Assembly (NCBI GenBank): GCA_024280835.1
Contig: JAJRPJ010000010.1
Coordinates: 124,001 to 188,000, forward strand
Length of the DNA: 64,000 bases
Reading direction: 5' to 3'
DNA from: Candidatus Zixiibacteriota bacterium
GTDB taxonomy: Bacteria; Zixibacteria; MSB-5A5; GN15; JACZUZ01
Part shown: piece by piece, positions 25,617-34,898 of the stretch
Numbering within the stretch: the stretch's first letter is position 1
Layout of the letters: each line of letters opens with the position of its first letter
Notes under the pieces: generated by a model
Told to the model about the DNA's origin: nothing
Databases searched by the model: none
What the model saw: the letters and a program-made list of their open reading frames with translations, nothing else
Program-made: the position numbers and the translations under genes

Positions 25617-27878
25617 ATGTTACCTTCAATGGGTGATTTTTTCATATACAATGCCGGCTTGCTGACGCTGGCTTCTGTGGTTTGTTACTTCCTCGCTTGG
25701 CGGGGGAAAGAAAGCTATGTCAAACCTGGACGAATACTTTTTACCGCTGGTGCGCTATTTTTGTTTGGCGCCTGCGCGGTTTTGCTGACCTCAATTCTGA
25801 CACATGATTATAATGTTGCCTATGTCGCTAGCTATTCTAACAATGACTTGCCGCTTTACTTCTTGATCTCAACTTTTTGGGGTGGGCAAGAAGGCACGTT
25901 CTTGATGTGGTTGCTCTTCATGTCTATTATGGGGGTGGTCCTCTATCGCACAGTTGGCAAAAAATACGAGTGCGGCACAATGTTCTATCTCGGACTAATT
26001 ATTCTATCTGTGCTAATTATCATTGTTAAGAAGTCTCCGTTTGATGTGTTGGCATTCACGCCGCCTGATGGCAATGGTCTCAATCCACTGTTACAAAATT
26101 ACTGGATGACGATTCATCCGCCGACTATGTTTGTTGGCTTTGCCGCCACTGCAATTCCATGTGTCTTTGCGCTAACGGCTTTGACCCAGCGTTCCTATGA
26201 TGACTGGGCGGCGAAGTCTCGTAACTGGACTTTGTTTGCTTGGTTGATTCTTGGCATTGCTTTGATTGAGGGTGGCTATTGGGCATATGAAACACTTGGC
26301 TGGGGTGGCTTTTGGGCTTGGGATCCTGTGGAAAACGCTTCGTTTATTCCTTGGATTTTCCTGACTACACAAATCCACACAACCTTTATCAGTCAACGCC
26401 GCAAGGGTATGAATCGTTTTGGCCTCTTTATGGTCAACCTGACTTTTCTTTCGATTCTCTATGGCACGTTCCTGACACGTTCAGGTGTGCTTGCTGATTT
26501 CTCTGTACATTCATTCGTTGATTTAGGAATAAACAATTTCTTGATTGGCGGCTTGATGTTCTTTGTTATTCTCACTACGGTTTTGTTTATGATGCGCTGG
26601 AATGATATTAAGTCTGGTTCATCATTTGCCTCGGTTCTTTCACGTTCGTATTTTGTGACACTTGGAATTGTTATTCTTTTCCTTGGCGGTGTCTTGACTC
26701 TGTTGGGAACTTCAGCGCCGTTGTTGACACGTTTCACTGAGAATCCTTCGGCAGTCAGCCTGAGTTACTATCAGTTGACCATGAATCCGATTGCGATAGC
26801 AATTTTGACATTGCTGACGCTGTTTCCAACTTTCAAATGGGATTCGGGAGTGCAAAAGAAAGCGATTCTTTTCACTGCTATTGGACTGGCGCTGGGGATG
26901 TATCTAGTTCTGTTTTTCTTTGCGGATATCGCTTCACTGGCGCATATGGCAATGATTTCGCTGGGAGTTTCTGCGGCGTTTAGTAATGGTTATTTGCTCT
27001 ACAAGCGTAGTTCAAAGGGCCATATCGCTGCGCCGTATTTGATTCATGTCGGGCTGGCGCTTCTAATTATTGGCGCCACTACTTCGGCTGGATTGGATAA
27101 GACAATCAATATCAGTATGCCTGAAGGTCAGACGGTTGAGGCTTTTGGTTACAATTTCAAGTTTGTGGGTGTTGACAACCCTGAAGGCAAAGAGGAGTAC
27201 CAGAATATTGAAGTCACTGAAGTCGACGGTGATGAAATGTATTTGGCGAAGACGATTGCCAAGCCAGGGATGGGCGGCGAGGGTGTCATGCGTATTCCTT
27301 ATGTTAAGAACTACTTGCTTTATGATTTATATATCGCTCCCCAAGCTGTGCAAGTTCAGGGCGGCGAAGATCCAGGGTTGATGGAATTGAGCACTGATGG
27401 TGTTGATTCTTTGGGGCCTTACAAAGTGACGTTTAATGGATTCGAATTATCGGGGCATGACGGCGAGTCGCAGGCGCCGACACAAGTTGACGCGCAGCTC
27501 ACTTTAGAGTTTGATGGCCAGAGTATAGATATTTCACCAGCATTGGTGATGGGCGCTAACGGACTTGAGCCAACTGGTGTTAAGTTTGATGATGACAAGG
27601 GTGAAGTTTATGTTGCCAATATTGATGCGAACACTGGTTCGGTTTTGTTGAAGTTCTTTGGTAAGTTTGTGCCCGAGCCGAAAACAAAAGCGGTACATAT
27701 TATGGCCGCGCAAGTGACTGTTAAGCCGCTAATCAATTTGTTTTGGTTGGGCGCAATCTTGGTATTCATCGGTGGTGGAATTACGATTCGTCAGGGCAAC
27801 GCTAAACGCAAGAGCGCAAAGTCCGCAAGAATGTTAGCGGAACAAGCGAAGACCAAAATTCAAAGTGTGAGTTCGTGA
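25617..27878 (+). CDS. ccmF: CcmF-like haem lyase / cytochrome c assembly protein
   Basis: 753 residues; the start is fixed by AGGGG just upstream of the ATG. It has about fifteen predicted membrane segments. WGGQEGTFLMW (88-98) and WGGFWAWDPVENASF (229-243) are the conserved periplasmic haem-handling motifs of CcmF/CcsA proteins, and histidines in IHPPTMF and DFSVHSF fit the family. Residues from about 490 to 700 form a periplasmic domain, followed by a last helix. It attaches haem to apocytochrome c outside the inner membrane. CcmE and CcmH are not adjacent. Confidence 0.92.
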   Translation: MLPSMGDFFIYNAGLLTLASVVCYFLAWRGKESYVKPGRILFTAGALFLFGACAVLLTSILTHDYNVAYVASYSNNDLPLYFLISTFWGGQEGTFLMWLLFMSIMGVVLYRTVGKKYECGTMFYLGLIILSVLIIIVKKSPFDVLAFTPPDGNGLNPLLQNYWMTIHPPTMFVGFAATAIPCVFALTALTQRSYDDWAAKSRNWTLFAWLILGIALIEGGYWAYETLGWGGFWAWDPVENASFIPWIFLTTQIHTTFISQRRKGMNRFGLFMVNLTFLSILYGTFLTRSGVLADFSVHSFVDLGINNFLIGGLMFFVILTTVLFMMRWNDIKSGSSFASVLSRSYFVTLGIVILFLGGVLTLLGTSAPLLTRFTENPSAVSLSYYQLTMNPIAIAILTLLTLFPTFKWDSGVQKKAILFTAIGLALGMYLVLFFFADIASLAHMAMISLGVSAAFSNGYLLYKRSSKGHIAAPYLIHVGLALLIIGATTSAGLDKTINISMPEGQTVEAFGYNFKFVGVDNPEGKEEYQNIEVTEVDGDEMYLAKTIAKPGMGGEGVMRIPYVKNYLLYDLYIAPQAVQVQGGEDPGLMELSTDGVDSLGPYKVTFNGFELSGHDGESQAPTQVDAQLTLEFDGQSIDISPALVMGANGLEPTGVKFDDDKGEVYVANIDANTGSVLLKFFGKFVPEPKTKAVHIMAAQVTVKPLINLFWLGAILVFIGGGITIRQGNAKRKSAKSARMLAEQAKTKIQSVSS

Positions 27879-27888
27879 GTGTTAGATT

Positions 27889-28533
27889 ATGAGTGATTTA
27901 CATCCTAAGTTAGATAAGTATCTGCAAAACATAATTCCAACTCGCTCCCGAACACTGGCGGCGATGGAGCTGTATGCCAAGAAGCATGACTTTCCGTCAA
28001 TTGGCCCACTCGCTGGTAGGTTACTTTTTCAGCAGGCGTACTTGTTTGGTGTCAATAATCCCAAGGCTAAGATTCGTGTGTTTGAGTTTGGTTCGGGGTA
28101 TGGTTACACAGCCTATTGGTTTAGTTTGGCTTTGGGTAAGCGCGCGGAGATTCATCTGACCGACGATGATCCGTCAAATTTTGATATGGCCAAGGAATAC
28201 TTCAGCAGAGGAAAGCTCAAGAGCAAGTTTGTTTATCATGTTGGTGATGCTCTTGAGTCATTTGGCAAGACACGCGGTAAGTTTGATATTGTTCTCAATG
28301 ACATTCACAAAATAGATTATCCGCAAGTTGTTAAGGTTGTGACACCCCGCCTGAACAAAGGCGGTTTGCTAATTTCCGATAACTTGATTTGGTCGGGCAA
28401 AGTATTCGGTAGCAACCGCGACAAAGACACAGAAGCAGTCCGCAAGTATACAAAGCTGGTCTACAAGCATCCTAAACTCTTTACTACAATCGTCCCGATT
28501 CGTGACGGTGTTGCGATTTCTGTGAAGCTGTAG
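27889..28533 (+). CDS. SAM-dependent O-methyltransferase
   Basis: 214 residues, 10 bases after ccmF. VFEFGSGYGYTAYW is the SAM-binding motif I, HLTDDDPSNFDMAKEYF motif post-I, and FDIVLNDIHKIDYPQ plus GGLLISDNLIWSGKVF match the class I catechol/caffeoyl-CoA O-methyltransferase family (methyltransferase family 3). The usual metal-binding aspartates appear within NDIHK and SDN. The substrate is unknown. It is followed by a strong terminator, so it ends the ccmF transcript. Confidence 0.87.
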   Translation: MSDLHPKLDKYLQNIIPTRSRTLAAMELYAKKHDFPSIGPLAGRLLFQQAYLFGVNNPKAKIRVFEFGSGYGYTAYWFSLALGKRAEIHLTDDDPSNFDMAKEYFSRGKLKSKFVYHVGDALESFGKTRGKFDIVLNDIHKIDYPQVVKVVTPRLNKGGLLISDNLIWSGKVFGSNRDKDTEAVRKYTKLVYKHPKLFTTIVPIRDGVAISVKL

Positions 28534-28555
28534 CGAGAAATCGAAATCTGAATAC

Positions 28556-28586
28556 AAAAAAAGGCGCCTCTGGGGCGCCTTTTTTC
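28556..28586 (+). terminator. Rho-independent terminator after O-methyltransferase
   Basis: Stem GGCGCC (28563-28568) and GGCGCC (28574-28579) with loop TCTGG, flanked by A7 and T6, which extend the pairing. It lies 23 bases after the stop codon. The flanking A-tract would let it act in both directions. Confidence 0.9.
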
Positions 28587-28753
28587 GTTGAGTTAGGCGC
28601 TCAGGCCTGACGATTTTCCGTTCCTTTACTTACCTCCTTCATCAACTATATTCCTGCTGGGACTTTGTATATGGAAACCCAGTATTTGGAAAGCCTGTGC
28701 ATGGTCTTTGAACAATTGGATATTACTCAATAGGTTATAAAAGAGGAGCTGCT

Positions 28754-30442
28754 GTGAACACCGAAGCCCAACAAGAAGCCATCATACGTGAAGAGATCGA
28801 GGTTGATGTACTCATAGTGGGGGCGGGCCCAGCTGGGCTGGCCTGTGGCTATCAACTAGCCAAGAAATTCAAAGCCGCTGGCGGCGAAATGCCAGAAATT
28901 GTGATTATCGAAAAGGCCGAGGAGGTCGGACAACATTCGCTTTCGGGCGCGGTGATGGACCCTCGGGCAATTGCTGAGCTGATGCCTGATTATCTGGCGC
29001 AGGGTATGCCTGTTGAGTCTGAGACTGGCAAAGATTCGCTGGTTTATTTGAGCGAGAATGGTTCGTTCAAGTCTCCGTTGACTCCTCCGGGGTTGGGTGT
29101 GCATGGCATGTACATCATTTCTCTGAACAAACTTACCGCTTGGTTGGCTGAAAAGGTCGAGGAGATGGAAGTCAATATTTTCACTGGCACAGGTGGCTTT
29201 GAGTTGCTGATTGAAGACGGCAAGGTTGTCGGCGCGCAAACTGTGGATATGGGGCGCGGTGTTGACGGCAAGCCGCGTGACAATTTTGAAGCTGGTTCAT
29301 TGCTCAAGGCTAAGGTTACGGTCTTGGCCGAGGGTGTGCGTGGCTCATTGACCAAGCAGGCTTACAGTAAACTGGGTATTGGCGAGGGCAAATTGCCGCA
29401 TTCGTATTTGACGGGTATCAAAGAAATTTGGGAAGTTCCGACTGGGCGGATTGCCGCTGGTGAGATTATTCACACTTTTGGTTTTCCGCAGCCTAATGAC
29501 GAGTTTGGTGGTGGGTTTATTTATGGGATGTCTGACACCACAGTGTCAATCGGTTTGGCGACTGCGCTTAATGGGGCGAATCCGACTAATGACCCGCATA
29601 TGAAGTTCCAGCGTTATAAGAATCATCCGTTGGTCAAGAAGATTCTTGATGGTGGTAAGTTAGTGCGTTATGGCGCTAAGACTATTGCCGAGGGTGGTTA
29701 TTTTGCTATGCCGAAGTTTTATCATGCTGGGATGTTGGTGATTGGTGAGTCGGCGGGGTTGTTGAATGCTCAGCGTCTTAAAGGGATTCATCTGGGAATG
29801 AAGTCGGGAATGATGGCTGCTGATACGATTTTTGATTGTCTTGGCGCTGAGGACTTTAGCGAGAACGCATTGTCGGCTTACAAGAAGCGTTTCGATGATT
29901 CATGGGCGCATGCGGAAATGTATAAGGTTCGCAATTTCCATGCTGGGTTTGAGGATGGACTGTTTATGGGTATGGTGCATACTGCATTCCAAACTATTAC
30001 TGGTGGACGTGGGTTGTTTGATCGCCGCGAAACTGCGGCTGACCATCAGCATGTTATGAAGCTCACTGACTATCGCAATAAGTATGGCGGTGATCCTGTT
30101 AAAGAAGAAGTCAAGTTCGATAATTCCTATACTTATGATAAGCTGACTGATGTTTTCAATTCGGGGACGATGCACGAAGAGCATCAGCCGTCGCATTTGG
30201 TTATCTCCGATTATGATATTTGTAACACTAAGTGCACAGTTGAGTATGGCAACCCCTGTCAGCACTTCTGTCCTGCCAATGTATACAATATGGTCGACGA
30301 CGAATCCAAAGCTGGCCAAAAGAAATTGCAATTGACCCCTTCAAATTGTGTTCACTGTAAGACCTGCGACATAGCTGATCCGTATCAGATTATTACTTGG
30401 GTAGTGCCTGAGGGTGGCGGACCGAATTATTCTGGGATGTAG
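28754..30442 (+). CDS. Electron transfer flavoprotein-ubiquinone oxidoreductase
   Basis: 562 residues from a GTG at 28754 with AGAGGAG upstream. VLIVGAGPAGLACGYQLA binds FAD, and GQHSLSGAVMDPRA, GVHGMYIISLNKLTAWL and GESAGLLNAQRLKGIH are ETF-QO segments. The C-terminal ferredoxin-like domain holds CQHFCPANVY and CVHCKTCDIADP, the ligands of the [4Fe-4S] cluster. It passes electrons from ETF to quinone at the inner membrane, coupling fatty-acid or amino-acid oxidation to respiration. EtfA/EtfB are not in the window. Confidence 0.96.
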   Translation: MNTEAQQEAIIREEIEVDVLIVGAGPAGLACGYQLAKKFKAAGGEMPEIVIIEKAEEVGQHSLSGAVMDPRAIAELMPDYLAQGMPVESETGKDSLVYLSENGSFKSPLTPPGLGVHGMYIISLNKLTAWLAEKVEEMEVNIFTGTGGFELLIEDGKVVGAQTVDMGRGVDGKPRDNFEAGSLLKAKVTVLAEGVRGSLTKQAYSKLGIGEGKLPHSYLTGIKEIWEVPTGRIAAGEIIHTFGFPQPNDEFGGGFIYGMSDTTVSIGLATALNGANPTNDPHMKFQRYKNHPLVKKILDGGKLVRYGAKTIAEGGYFAMPKFYHAGMLVIGESAGLLNAQRLKGIHLGMKSGMMAADTIFDCLGAEDFSENALSAYKKRFDDSWAHAEMYKVRNFHAGFEDGLFMGMVHTAFQTITGGRGLFDRRETAADHQHVMKLTDYRNKYGGDPVKEEVKFDNSYTYDKLTDVFNSGTMHEEHQPSHLVISDYDICNTKCTVEYGNPCQHFCPANVYNMVDDESKAGQKKLQLTPSNCVHCKTCDIADPYQIITWVVPEGGGPNYSGM

Positions 30443-30454
30443 AGGGATACAGGA

Positions 30455-31249
30455 ATGAATCGTTCAGATGCAAAGAAAAGGTTCGATGGGCTAAGCCAAC
30501 AATTCGAAGCTGAGTTTTCTCCAGAAATTTTGGGTGAGACGGCCTTGCGAATTGCATGGATGGAAAGAGCTAGAAGATTGACTTCAGATGTATTTGGTCC
30601 GCAAGATGGTCTCTATTCTGAATTTGAAAAATGTGTGAATTTAAGCAGCACATATGAAAGCGTTGATGCTCATGACAAGAAAACTGTTGGTAGGCAGTGG
30701 TTTGGTGATGTTGATCAATGGCTTGATAAACTTGAAGTAAGCATAGATGTGAGTGACGTCCTATCAGACGAAAAATTCTATCAAACTAGATTGTTCACGT
30801 TGACTTATCCGCTCATTTCTGCCTTGGTCGCTGTCTTGGTTACTTTGTATTTCTCCAGCAAGCAGTTTGATTCAGAGCAGGCGCTTATTGATTCAAGGAT
30901 TGAGCAAGAAAACAAAATAGAGTTGGCGGGCGTTATGGCCGAATTCGAATTTTGGGTCAAGGGTGTGCCGCTTGATCAAGCTGACTCAGTAAGAGCGATC
31001 ACATCCGACTTTAATAGGAGGGGGATGATACAACATGGTCCTTATGTTTTGGTTTTGACAGAATGGGCACGAAGGAAGCGATTCAGCATTGATAGCGCTC
31101 GTACTTCTTATTTTGCACAAATCAATGCTTTAGGAGGAGACACTCTGAGCCTTAAAGCTCCTCACAAGCTATCATTTGACCTGATGGGTCATTTCAAGAG
31201 AATGGGGTTGACCAGGAACCTTCATGCTTATGGAGTAGATACTCTTTGA
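30455..31249 (+). CDS. Single-pass membrane protein of unknown function
   Basis: 264 residues, starting 12 bases after the ETF-QO gene. The N-terminal 110 residues are polar and charged (KKRFDGLSQQFEAEF); one hydrophobic segment follows at about 116-138 (LFTLTYPLISALVAVLVTLYF). A glutamate-rich helix comes next, then a C-terminal domain of about 100 residues with FEFWVKGVPLDQADSVRAI. I recognise no family. Base composition is more A-rich than that of the ETF-QO gene, and the gene sits at the edge of a repeat-rich stretch, so it may be accessory despite the close spacing. Confidence 0.65.
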   Translation: MNRSDAKKRFDGLSQQFEAEFSPEILGETALRIAWMERARRLTSDVFGPQDGLYSEFEKCVNLSSTYESVDAHDKKTVGRQWFGDVDQWLDKLEVSIDVSDVLSDEKFYQTRLFTLTYPLISALVAVLVTLYFSSKQFDSEQALIDSRIEQENKIELAGVMAEFEFWVKGVPLDQADSVRAITSDFNRRGMIQHGPYVLVLTEWARRKRFSIDSARTSYFAQINALGGDTLSLKAPHKLSFDLMGHFKRMGLTRNLHAYGVDTL

Positions 31250-31299
31250 AGTAGCAACCGTAGGTCAAGAGCCCTGCGCTTCTGACACTCACAACGCAA

Positions 31300-31327
31300 T
31301 TCCGTCAGGTCTGAGGACCTGACGGAA
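31300..31327. repeat. Perfect hairpin repeat, copy D
   Basis: Twelve-base arms TTCCGTCAGGTC and GACCTGACGGAA around a TGAG loop. The arms are near-identical to those of the hairpin at 2650-2690 (CCGTCGGGTC) and to an internal stem at 46744-46788. No T-tract follows. Confidence 0.8.
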
Positions 31328-31378
31328 CAAAGAAAATCACTGAAGCAACATTCAATAGTTAAATACTGAGAGTATAGA

Positions 31379-31855
31379 ATGATGAAAGTAACAGCGATTA
31401 CAGTCTTGTTCATGTTGTTGGTGAGTTCAACGTTGGCTCAAAGACTCAAGAATGCTAGTCCAGACGACATGCTAACTGTTGTCGAGAAGAAGGCAATTGG
31501 GTTTGATAAGCTTACATCAGAGGAACAGGAAAACTTAAGACTTATTCTTGTCGATTCCTATGATCGAGCATATAAGGCGGGCCACCAAAAGGGGGTGGAG
31601 GATGCCATAGAATATATGCAGGGTAAATTAATATCACCTTCTGTGATTGAAACCCAAATAGAGGATGATTTCGAGGGATGGGACGGTGAAACTGTGGTGA
31701 AACTGCTCAATGGACAGATCTGGGAACAAACTGAATATTACTATGAGTATCACTACTCATTCATGCCTAACGTTCTCATATACAAGTCAGGACTCTCATA
31801 TAAAATGAGAGTTGACGGTATTGCTAAAGCTGTAGGAGTGGTTAGGTTGAAGTAA
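31379..31855 (+). CDS. Small secreted protein of unknown function
   Basis: 158 residues. MMKVTAITVLFMLLVSSTLAQ is a clear signal peptide with cleavage near residue 21 (the run is 21 residues including the Q, so described from 1 to 20 as the leader). The C-terminal 55 residues, with WDGETVVKLLNGQIW, YYYEYHYSFMP and KMRVDGIAKAVGV, form an aromatic beta-rich module that I recall from many small hypothetical secreted proteins, without known function. The middle has a YDRAYKAGHQKGVEDAIEY helix. It lies between two palindromic repeats in an accessory stretch. Confidence 0.7.
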   Translation: MMKVTAITVLFMLLVSSTLAQRLKNASPDDMLTVVEKKAIGFDKLTSEEQENLRLILVDSYDRAYKAGHQKGVEDAIEYMQGKLISPSVIETQIEDDFEGWDGETVVKLLNGQIWEQTEYYYEYHYSFMPNVLIYKSGLSYKMRVDGIAKAVGVVRLK

Positions 31856-31900
31856 TTCAAAGCTGAGGGAAACTCACGATATGACTAGGTGCCCCATGGG

Positions 31901-31980
31901 TACCCCACCCCTTGGGGTGGGATTTTGTTTTGTGGAGAGTGTTGCTATTATTAAGGAAACCCACCCCAAGGGGTGGGGTA
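31901..31980. repeat. Long inverted repeat with self-palindromic arms
   Basis: Arm 1 at 31901-31921 and arm 2 at 31960-31980 are perfect reverse complements of 21 bases, separated by 38 bases. Each arm is itself nearly palindromic (CCACCCCTTGGGGTGG). The structure could fold as two hairpins or one long stem. It ends 41 bases before the glycosyltransferase start. Confidence 0.85.
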
Positions 31981-32021
31981 CAGCGTGCAAGCGCTAGAAA
32001 GACCAGTATCTAGCGCCTACT

Positions 32022-33341
32022 ATGAGCCTCAAGAGATTTTTCTCAAATATCATATTCCGCGACAAGACGTTTTGGATTATTACAGGTGTGGCGCTAAGCC
32101 TACGTCTAATATACTGGCTAATAATTTCAACCCAATCACCAATAGAATCACTACTGTCAGGCCCACCTGACACCGTCCTATATATCAACATAGCAAACGG
32201 CTTTTCAAACTTCACAATAGCAAACGAACACTATCTGTATATGACGGGGTTTGGTTATAGCGCTTTTCTGGCGGCGCTACTTCTAGTTTCATTCAAATCC
32301 TATTACTTTGCCTTGACAATACAAATTATTATCTCAGCGCTAACAGCTGGCCTTATCTACAAAATCGGAGAAACCTTAACAGGAAACAGAACTGTAGGAA
32401 TTGTAGCGGGGCTGATAAATGCCACCTCACTAACTGCGCTCGGCCTAAGTGTAATGTTCCTCTCAGAATCCCTATTTGTCTTTATCCTCTGTATCTGCAT
32501 CCTACTTTTTCTAAAACAAATAGAAAACCCAAACCTAAAAAGAGCGCTTATCCTCGGAGCGCTCTTAGCGCTAGCAACATTCACCCGCTCAGTAGCTCAA
32601 TTCCTACCACTACTCTTCCTAATAATTACATTACTAATTCCACAAAGCTCCCTAAAGATCGCCAAACGAAAAATAATAATCTTCACCAGCGTCTCAGTAG
32701 CTTTGACAGCTTTATTAGTAGGCAGCTGGATAATCCGGAACTACAAAGTTCACGGAACAGCAGTAGTAGCCGGAACAGGCCTCGCCGCAGCTGGTGTATA
32801 CCTCGGCGCCAAAACGATAGCTGACAAAACCCCAGGTTTGGATTTCTATGCGGTAAGAAAGAATTTCGAAAAAGAATTAGAAGAACAAAACCCAGACGGA
32901 ATAACAAACAAAGCCGAAAACCAATACTATCTAAAAGTTCTGAAGGATCTAATAGCAAATCACCCCAGAAAACTATTCAAAGCCTATACTGAGCTGGTAA
33001 TAGAAAACACACTCGCCGCCGACGGGATGACAGAATACCTTCTCCGAAAAAATTATGACGAAATTCGAGAGCTGGTAAGACAACCCGAAAAACTTTACAT
33101 AAACTACATTCCAGTAATAGCTACAATAGCGGGCTTAATAATACTATTTGTAAGCGGAAGAAAACCCGAATCCATCATACTCGCAGGAATATACGCATAC
33201 TTCATCCTGACATCAGGCTTCACCTTTTGGCAAGGCTCAAGAGTCTGCTATCCCGCACAAATATCATGGTCAATACTATTCGGAGTAACAGCTGTACACT
33301 GCAAAGAATGGATAACGACAAGAATCAGTAGGAAAAGTTAG
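32022..33341 (+). CDS. Polytopic membrane glycosyltransferase-like protein (GT39/ArnT-like), foreign-looking
   Basis: 439 residues with about ten hydrophobic segments. PDTVLYINIANGF in the first periplasmic loop, GFGYSAFLAALLL, and MFLSESLFVFILCICILLF followed by ALATFTRSVAQFLPLLF follow the layout of dolichyl-phosphate-mannose/ArnT-type glycosyltransferases, which use lipid-linked sugars at the outer face of the inner membrane. Codon choice differs strongly from neighbours: ATA, CTA, AGA, and A- or C-ending codons are frequent, where other genes favour TTG, CGT and GTT. This suggests recent acquisition. Acceptor and donor are unknown. Confidence 0.75.
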   Translation: MSLKRFFSNIIFRDKTFWIITGVALSLRLIYWLIISTQSPIESLLSGPPDTVLYINIANGFSNFTIANEHYLYMTGFGYSAFLAALLLVSFKSYYFALTIQIIISALTAGLIYKIGETLTGNRTVGIVAGLINATSLTALGLSVMFLSESLFVFILCICILLFLKQIENPNLKRALILGALLALATFTRSVAQFLPLLFLIITLLIPQSSLKIAKRKIIIFTSVSVALTALLVGSWIIRNYKVHGTAVVAGTGLAAAGVYLGAKTIADKTPGLDFYAVRKNFEKELEEQNPDGITNKAENQYYLKVLKDLIANHPRKLFKAYTELVIENTLAADGMTEYLLRKNYDEIRELVRQPEKLYINYIPVIATIAGLIILFVSGRKPESIILAGIYAYFILTSGFTFWQGSRVCYPAQISWSILFGVTAVHCKEWITTRISRKS

Positions 33342-33346
33342 CAAGC

Positions 33347-34519
33347 CTAAGAATCGCGGCGTGAGCGGATTAGGACCTGATTGTAACGTGCCATGTCTTC
33401 GAGAGCGGCGCCACAGCCACGGACTACGCATGTAATCGGGTCTTCGGCGGCATAGACTGGGAGATTTGTTTCTTGACGTAGGCGTTTTTCGAGGCCGCGG
33501 AGTAATGCTCCGCCGCCAGTTAGGATGATGCCTCTATCGAGGATATCCGAAGCGAGTTCTGGTGGGGTGGCTTCGAGTGATTCACGCACCGCCTCGACAA
33601 TCCTATCAATCGGTTCAACTAGCGCCTCGCGGACTTGGGCTGACGAGAGTTTCAAAGTCTTCGGCACACCTGCGACCAAGTCACGACCCTTAACTTCCAT
33701 GGACAATTCTTTATCCATCGGATAAGCCGAACCGATATTGATTTTGATATCTTCGGCGGTTAGTTCGCCGATAAGCAAATTGAAATTTTTCTTGAGATAA
33801 GTAATCAGCGCTTCGTTCATCTCATCACCTGCGATACGAATCGAGGTGTTAGTGACGATACCATTGAGAGCGATTACGGCGATTTCAGTTGTGCCGCCGC
33901 CGATGTCGATAATCATGATTCCGCTAGGTTGCTCAACTGCGAGGCCCACACCAATTGCGGCGGCCATCGGTTCCTGCATGAGGAAAACTTCACGAGCGCC
34001 AGCGTTTTCGGCTGAGTCACGCACGGCACGTTTTTCAACTTCGGTAATTCCTGAAGGCACAGAAATTACGATTCGTGGTTTCATTAGATAGCGTCTGCGA
34101 ACAACGCGTTTGATTACATCAGATAACAATTTTTCGGAAGTTTCAAAGTCAGCGATGACGCCGTCTTTGAGCGGGCGGATAGCTTCGAGAGCGCCGGGTG
34201 TACGTCCGATCATTTCTTTGGCGGCTGAACCAATAGCCACAGGGCGTCCAGTGGCGCGTTCAACTGCGACAACTGAAGGCTCATTGAGGACGATACCCTG
34301 ACCACGCACCCAAACCAAAATATTGGCTGTGCCGAGGTCGATCCCGATGTCATTGGAAATTACGTCAAACAATCCGTGTGTTTTCCCTGTCTGTAGGCCG
34401 CCCGAGGCGACTGTTCTATAACCTACTTGCGCGTTCCGTGCTCTTGTTGCTTCAGCGCCATTTCGGTCTACTAGATTTTTTTCTGCTGGCGTTGTGCTCG
34501 CCGTCTCTGTCTCAATCAT
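33347..34519 (-). CDS. mreB: Rod shape-determining protein MreB
   Basis: 390 residues from the ATG at 34519, preceded by GAGGG; a GTG at 34540 lies upstream of that site. [20 protein letters not shown] is the phosphate 1 motif of the actin fold, [17 protein letters not shown] phosphate 2, and [15 protein letters not shown] the adenosine motif. It polymerises under the inner membrane and directs cell-wall synthesis. About 45 residues precede the conserved core, against roughly ten in E. coli. mreC, mreD and mrdA are not adjacent, so the gene stands alone here. Confidence 0.96.
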   Translation of the reverse strand: MIETETASTTPAEKNLVDRNGAEATRARNAQVGYRTVASGGLQTGKTHGLFDVISNDIGIDLGTANILVWVRGQGIVLNEPSVVAVERATGRPVAIGSAAKEMIGRTPGALEAIRPLKDGVIADFETSEKLLSDVIKRVVRRRYLMKPRIVISVPSGITEVEKRAVRDSAENAGAREVFLMQEPMAAAIGVGLAVEQPSGIMIIDIGGGTTEIAVIALNGIVTNTSIRIAGDEMNEALITYLKKNFNLLIGELTAEDIKINIGSAYPMDKELSMEVKGRDLVAGVPKTLKLSSAQVREALVEPIDRIVEAVRESLEATPPELASDILDRGIILTGGGALLRGLEKRLRQETNLPVYAAEDPITCVVRGCGAALEDMARYNQVLIRSRRDS

Positions 34520-34898
34520 AATATATACCCTCAGCGCCACATTCGGGCAAGTCCTACTAGCAAGATTATCGCGGAAGATTTTGCCGTGACTAGGCCTCTA
34601 TCTGCCTTTGTCTTGGCCACTTACGTCGAATCGCGCTATCTGGCCAGTTCTAGCCTTTTTCAGCTAGGTTCTCTCATCTCTATATATCGACAGCGAAGCT
34701 GAGAATCTGAGCGAAAGTTGCACAATGTGTGGGGGGTGAGACATATATTGCTTATCCTTCACGCTATTTGAGGAACCAATAAGTATCTTTAATAAAAAGT
34801 TGCTTATTAAAGAATGGGGCCCTTTCTTTAATAAGGTTTAGTAGTAATAAAGAAACTTTAATAATAAAATAAGAGTCAGTACTGGAAAATCGTCGAGA
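34520..34898. promoter_or_regulatory. mreB-fic divergent region with TCTTTAATAA operators
   Basis: 379 bases between divergent genes. The 150 bases before fic are A/T-rich and carry TCTTTAATAA or its complement at 34786-34795, 34804-34813 and 34825-34834, with an imperfect copy at 34855-34864. The middle pair forms a perfect 12-base inverted repeat (34803-34814 and 34824-34835) around TGGGGCCCT. These are strong candidate operators for a winged-helix regulator, most simply the Fic protein itself. The half nearer mreB shows nothing distinctive. Confidence 0.7.
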
